From: Galaxea fascicularis
Taxonomy: Eukaryota > Cnidaria > Anthozoa > Scleractinia > Euphylliidae
Assembly: GCA_948470475.1 (NCBI GenBank)
Contig: OX419343.1
Span: forward strand, 3,321,333-3,385,332
Length of the DNA: 64,000 bases
Direction of reading: 5' to 3'
Below the pieces are notes generated by a model that saw nothing but the letters and a program-made list of their open reading frames with translations, had not been told where the DNA came from and made no database searches. This document shows, one piece after another, positions 60,801 through 64,000 of this stretch. Position 1 is the first letter of the stretch. Each line of letters begins with the position of its first letter. The position numbers and the translations under genes are program-made.

Positions 60801-61446
60801 GGGTCTGGTGTGCAAGTGTTGAGGGGGTCTGGTGTGCAAGTGTTGAGGGGGTCTGGTGTGCAAGTGTTGAGGGGGTCTGGTGTGCAAGTGTTGAGGGGGT
60901 CTGGTGTGCAAGTGTTGAGGGGGTCTGGTGTGCAAGTGTTGAGGGGGTCTGGTGTGCAAGTGTTGAGGGGGTCTGGTGTGCAAGTGTTGAGGGGGTCTGG
61001 TGTGCAAGTGTTGAGGGGGTCTGGTGTGCAAGTGTTGAGGGGGTCTGGTGTGCAAGTGTTGAGGGGGTCTGGTGTGCAAGTGTTGAGGGGGTCTGGTGTG
61101 CAAGTGTTGAGGGGGTCTGGTGTGCAAGTGTTGAGGGGGTCTGGTGTGCAAGTGTTGAGGGGGTCTGGTGTGCAAGTGTTGAGGGGGTCTGGTGTGCAAG
61201 TGTTGAGGGGGTCTGGTGTGCAAGTGTTGAGGGGGTCTGGTGTGCAAGTGTTGAGGGGGTCTGGTGTGCAAGTGTTGAGGGGGTCTGGTGTGCAAGTGTT
61301 GAGGGGGTCTGGTGTGCAAGTGTTGAGGGGGTCTGGTGTGCAAGTGTTGAGGGGGTCTGGTGTGCAAGTGTTGAGGGGGTCTGGTGTGCAAGTGTTGAGG
61401 GGGTCTGGTGTGCAAGTGTTGAGGGGGTCTGGTGTGCAAGTGTTGA
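51900..61446 (-). repeat. Satellite array, about 398 copies of a 24-bp unit
   Basis: The first full plus-strand unit (51901-51924) starts CTGGTGTGCAAG and ends TGTTGAGGGGGT. Units are identical from 51900 to about 57140 and from about 58620 to 61446, with a zone of variants between. On the minus strand the unit contains CCCTCAACACTTGCA, the core shared with the 20-bp array. Because 24 is a multiple of 3, every frame repeats an 8-codon peptide. Stop-free frames give open frames of up to 3181 codons on the minus strand and two open frames on the plus strand. These are not genes: they lack start context, composition bias change or splice structure, and several frames are open at once. The plus strand is G-rich, with GGGGG in each unit. 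Confidence 0.97.
57140..58620 (-). repeat. Variant zone inside the 24-bp array
   Basis: Within this 1.5 kb the unit length varies through single-base gains and losses in the G run, dropped bases (for example units missing one A or one T), a G-to-A change near 57205, and two scrambled patches (57935-57975 and 58190-58290). On both sides the units are uniform for kilobases. A unit near 57885 has lost one base and carries CCCTCACACTTGC on the minus strand, the exact core of the 20-bp array. The abrupt limits suggest an unpolished long-read join or a true old core between newer expansions. Confidence 0.8.
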
Positions 61447-61676
61447 ATATTTCACTGTTATAATAGTTATATACTAAAGCAACTTTTACCTCGGTGTAGA
61501 TGGGCAGTGGTGGATATTTACCTCGGCGCTTTGTGGGTTGGTATCCACCACCAGCCACCTCCACTTCGGTGTTCTTTGAATAACCAATTTATTTTGCAGG
61601 CAAACCGCTGATCAATGACCACTGGTCGAATGAGCCTGCAAGTCGCCAGGGTAGCAACGCGAAACTTAGAGAAAAC

Positions 61677-63412
61677 ATGGCGGACGATGAAGGAGCCTTT
61701 TTCTTGGAACGTATCCTTTTTGAATAGCATTTTACAACGTAACTGACGTTTGTGGGTTTTCAAACGGACAAGCTTTCAGATGGTCAAAGTATTGCTCAGA
61801 ATAGTTTTAAGAAATAGACGATGGCTTCTTGGTGCCACTCGTAATTGAAGTTGTTAAATTTAAGCTTAACTTACCAAGCACATCGCAAAAACAAGTTGTT
61901 TGTGATGGAAATGAGATTCGCTTCAAGCCTAGATACAGTGTATAAGCCTCTGGTGGGTCATTAAGTCCTCTAATTTTGGTCCAATTTTAAGTTTCTGCCA
62001 AGATCTAGATTAAAAAAAAAGCTTTATGTTCTGTTTTATGTCAATCAATATAAGCTTACATTATATTGTAGATGTGAATTCAGGTCATTGATTTTGTTTG
62101 TACACAACAACGTTGGAGCAGCATGCAGTAGGACCTTTTGTCCAAAAGTGCCATCAAGTAGGTGTCGGGTGTTTGCTGAAGTTATCTTTATCTTACATGT
62201 AGGTTGAGTGCACTGTGAAATTTGTTATAATGCATTTGGGGATAGCTTTTCTTGGTTCTTCCTTTTGCTTTCTTGCATCGCTTTTGCATGCTTTTTCTTT
62301 AACTTGCACCCAACAGAGGTGACTGTTCCAGAGGACAGTGATGATGAATTTGCCTATGAAGAGGTCTGGTCTTTCCATAAATGTTTACATACCTACATGT
62401 ACAAATTATGTATAATAGTTACAATCAGCAGATTAGAGCAGGAATGATTTCTGCACAGCCTACTAAATGAATGTTACAATAATTTGTTACTCTCTGCATG
62501 CTACTTTAACTAGTTGTCTAGGTGGTTTTTACGCCATCACTGCCATGTTGATGGACAGTAAACAATGTTGATCTGTCATTGGCTCATGTTTATTGCCCTC
62601 TGACCAGTATTATTTTGTTTGTTTCACCATTGTTTTCTCTGTCTCTCGAGATTGTCTGCAAACCACCTACTCGTCACAACAAACAGCAAGCATGAGTGGA
62701 ATAGACCTTTCCATGGTTCTTTTTTTAACATTTCTGTATTAGCAGTGCTGGAAAGAGCACCTTGAAATTAGTTAAACAGCCAGATTTTAGTGGTGATCAG
62801 TAACTTTTAAAATTGCAAATTTACAGCTGTGCAAAGTAGGGAAATTATTTTTACAGACGTTTTTACAGATATACCTAAGGTACCACCATGTCTTTAATAG
62901 CAAGTCTTGATGTTTCAGAAAAATCCTTAATACAAATTATTTTACCACTGTCCTTTTTTTTCTCTGATAGGTTCCTCTAGAAGATGAATATTCTGTTGCA
63001 GGTACATGTAATAATAATTATTATTATATAAACAGACTGGCTTTTTTATTAAAGTTACAGACAAAGTTTATTATTTAACATTCGTACTGGAAATCGGAAT
63101 GAGTCCATTATTCACTCATGATCACTAGGTACTAGGGTAACAGATTTAAAGCACATGCAACAAAATTTCAAATTGTAGAATGGAGTAATTTATTAACCTT
63201 TGCGGAGCGGACACGAAGAATGCTTTTTACCCTGGAATGCATAAAAAGATTGTTGAGTACTGGTACACCCTTGTGTTAACCCTCGTTGACAAGCAGTTTT
63301 AATTTCTTTGAAAAACAAACTTCTTTCTGCACTCTTCTAACCAGAGGGAGATGAAGATCTGGATACAGCATTCACGACTGTGCAGGAGAAAACCAATGAT
63401 GATTTATTGGCA
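61677..63412 (+). CDS. N-terminal part of an unrecognised acidic protein (four exons, continues past the window)
   Basis: Four small coding exons join in frame: 61677-61710, 62317-62363, 62971-63001 and 63345-63412, with phases 1, 0, 1 and 0. Together they give 60 residues. The start AAACATGG has A at -3 and G at +4. The first acceptor is CAACAG; the others are CTGATAG and TAACCAG. The peptide begins MADDEGAFFLEQV, continues PEDSDDEFAYEEVPLEDEYS, and ends with EGDEDLDTAF and a KTNDDLLA segment. It is strongly acidic and likely disordered, with no domain, signal peptide or membrane segment. The repeated EEV/LED pattern suggests short acidic interaction motifs. I do not recognise the family. 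The reading frame passes cleanly over all three introns, which supports a real gene. The rest must lie to the right of the window. The first donor (AAC|GTATCC) is the weakest junction. Confidence 0.7.
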
Positions 63413-63759
63413 GTATGTATTATTGATATTTTTCTCTAGACATTTTAATTGCTAACCACTCACCGTAATTTGTTGGAAAGCTGGGTTCTGCCCTGATCCT
63501 CGTTATATATTAAAGTATACCTGGTGTGGTTTAAATTTTAAAAATTTAAATTTTGTTTTCCTCTGTCTCAGACTATCGCTCTGGGACAAAGGAAAATCAA
63601 AATTAAAACACTTAACTCACAGTTTAACTGACTTAAAGTAATCTATTGATCAACCACCATTTTGACTTCCTGTTACAAAGATCTCCTTGTACAACAACAG
63701 CCACAGAAAAACCTCTCAGAGGAGAGAAAAGAACCAACGAGAAATTCAATCCACATACA

Positions 63760-64000
63760 GCGGATTCAGGTTGAGCGGTTAATGACGTCAGTTATCACGT
63801 TCGTTATCACGGTTGATTGGTTACATTGCAAGGCAAATTGTCACTGATGTTGTTAGGTGGGGATGATAGCGTTTTGTCCATTCTGTGACAGAACACTATC
63901 AACCCGCCTAGCAACGTCTGACAATTTGCCTCGCAACGCAACCAATCAACTGTGATAACGAATGCAATAACTGACATCATTAAATGCTCAACCTGAATCT
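63760..64000. mobile_element. Long-TIR MITE in the last intron, reaching the window end
   Basis: Arms of about 105 bp (63761-63865 and about 63895-64000) are inverted copies. They share GATTCAGGTTGAGC, TTCGTTATCAC, GTTGATTGGTT, AGGCAAATTGTC and GTTG.TAGG around a short centre. The right end coincides with the window edge, so the target duplication cannot be checked. It has no coding content. The open frame 63662-63847 runs into it and is not a gene. Confidence 0.8.

Noticed and set aside
51719..61564. Overlapping open frames of 945-3181 codons on both strands
   Set aside because: They are a direct consequence of a 24-bp unit (a multiple of 3) with no stop in most frames. Several frames are open at the same time on both strands and end at array edges or indels.

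Overview
The window looks like anthozoan cnidarian nuclear DNA, most likely a stony coral or a close relative. The grounds are two intron-bearing Mox/Meox homeobox genes in tandem, AT-rich intergenic DNA, and a dense load of short inverted-repeat transposons. The species is inference; nothing in the sequence names it. Only three protein-coding loci can be supported, all in the outer parts of the window. The central 39 kb (about 22.5-61.5 kb) holds no recognisable gene and is built largely from repeats.

Left third (1-22.5 kb): two Mox-class homeobox genes on the minus strand, at 6042-9002 and 16249-22484. Each has one N-terminal exon, one intron and one homeodomain exon. The introns have the same phase, the same position just before the homeodomain and identical donor hexamers, and the homeodomains match at 48 of 60 residues. 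They are a tandem duplicate pair. Around and between them lie small transposon relics: 8-bp-duplication hairpins at 1.1 and 2.1 kb, a TTAA-flanked element inside the long intron of the second gene, and an element directly 3' of that gene.

Middle (22.5-61.5 kb): a repeat territory. It contains a broken PIF/Harbinger-type transposase cut off by another element (31.35-31.74 kb), a 3.0-kb array of about 150 identical 20-bp units (32796-35798), a run of inverted-repeat and foldback elements (38.9-50.3 kb, including a 4.35-kb TTAA-flanked element with arms of about 780 bp), and a 9.5-kb array of about 398 24-bp units (51900-61446). The two arrays are related. Their units align over 19 of 20 bases with small insertions, and each is followed, in the same relative orientation, by a homologous block of about 360 bp (36180-36545 plus strand; 51355-51720 minus strand). 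They therefore look like two inverted copies of one satellite-carrying unit whose arrays were homogenised to different unit lengths. This is the most unusual signal in the window.

Right end (61.6-64.0 kb): the first four coding exons (60 residues) of a plus-strand gene for a strongly acidic N-terminus. It continues past the window and has a long-TIR element in its fourth intron. I do not recognise this protein. The very long open frames across the arrays are a consequence of the repeat arithmetic, not genes.
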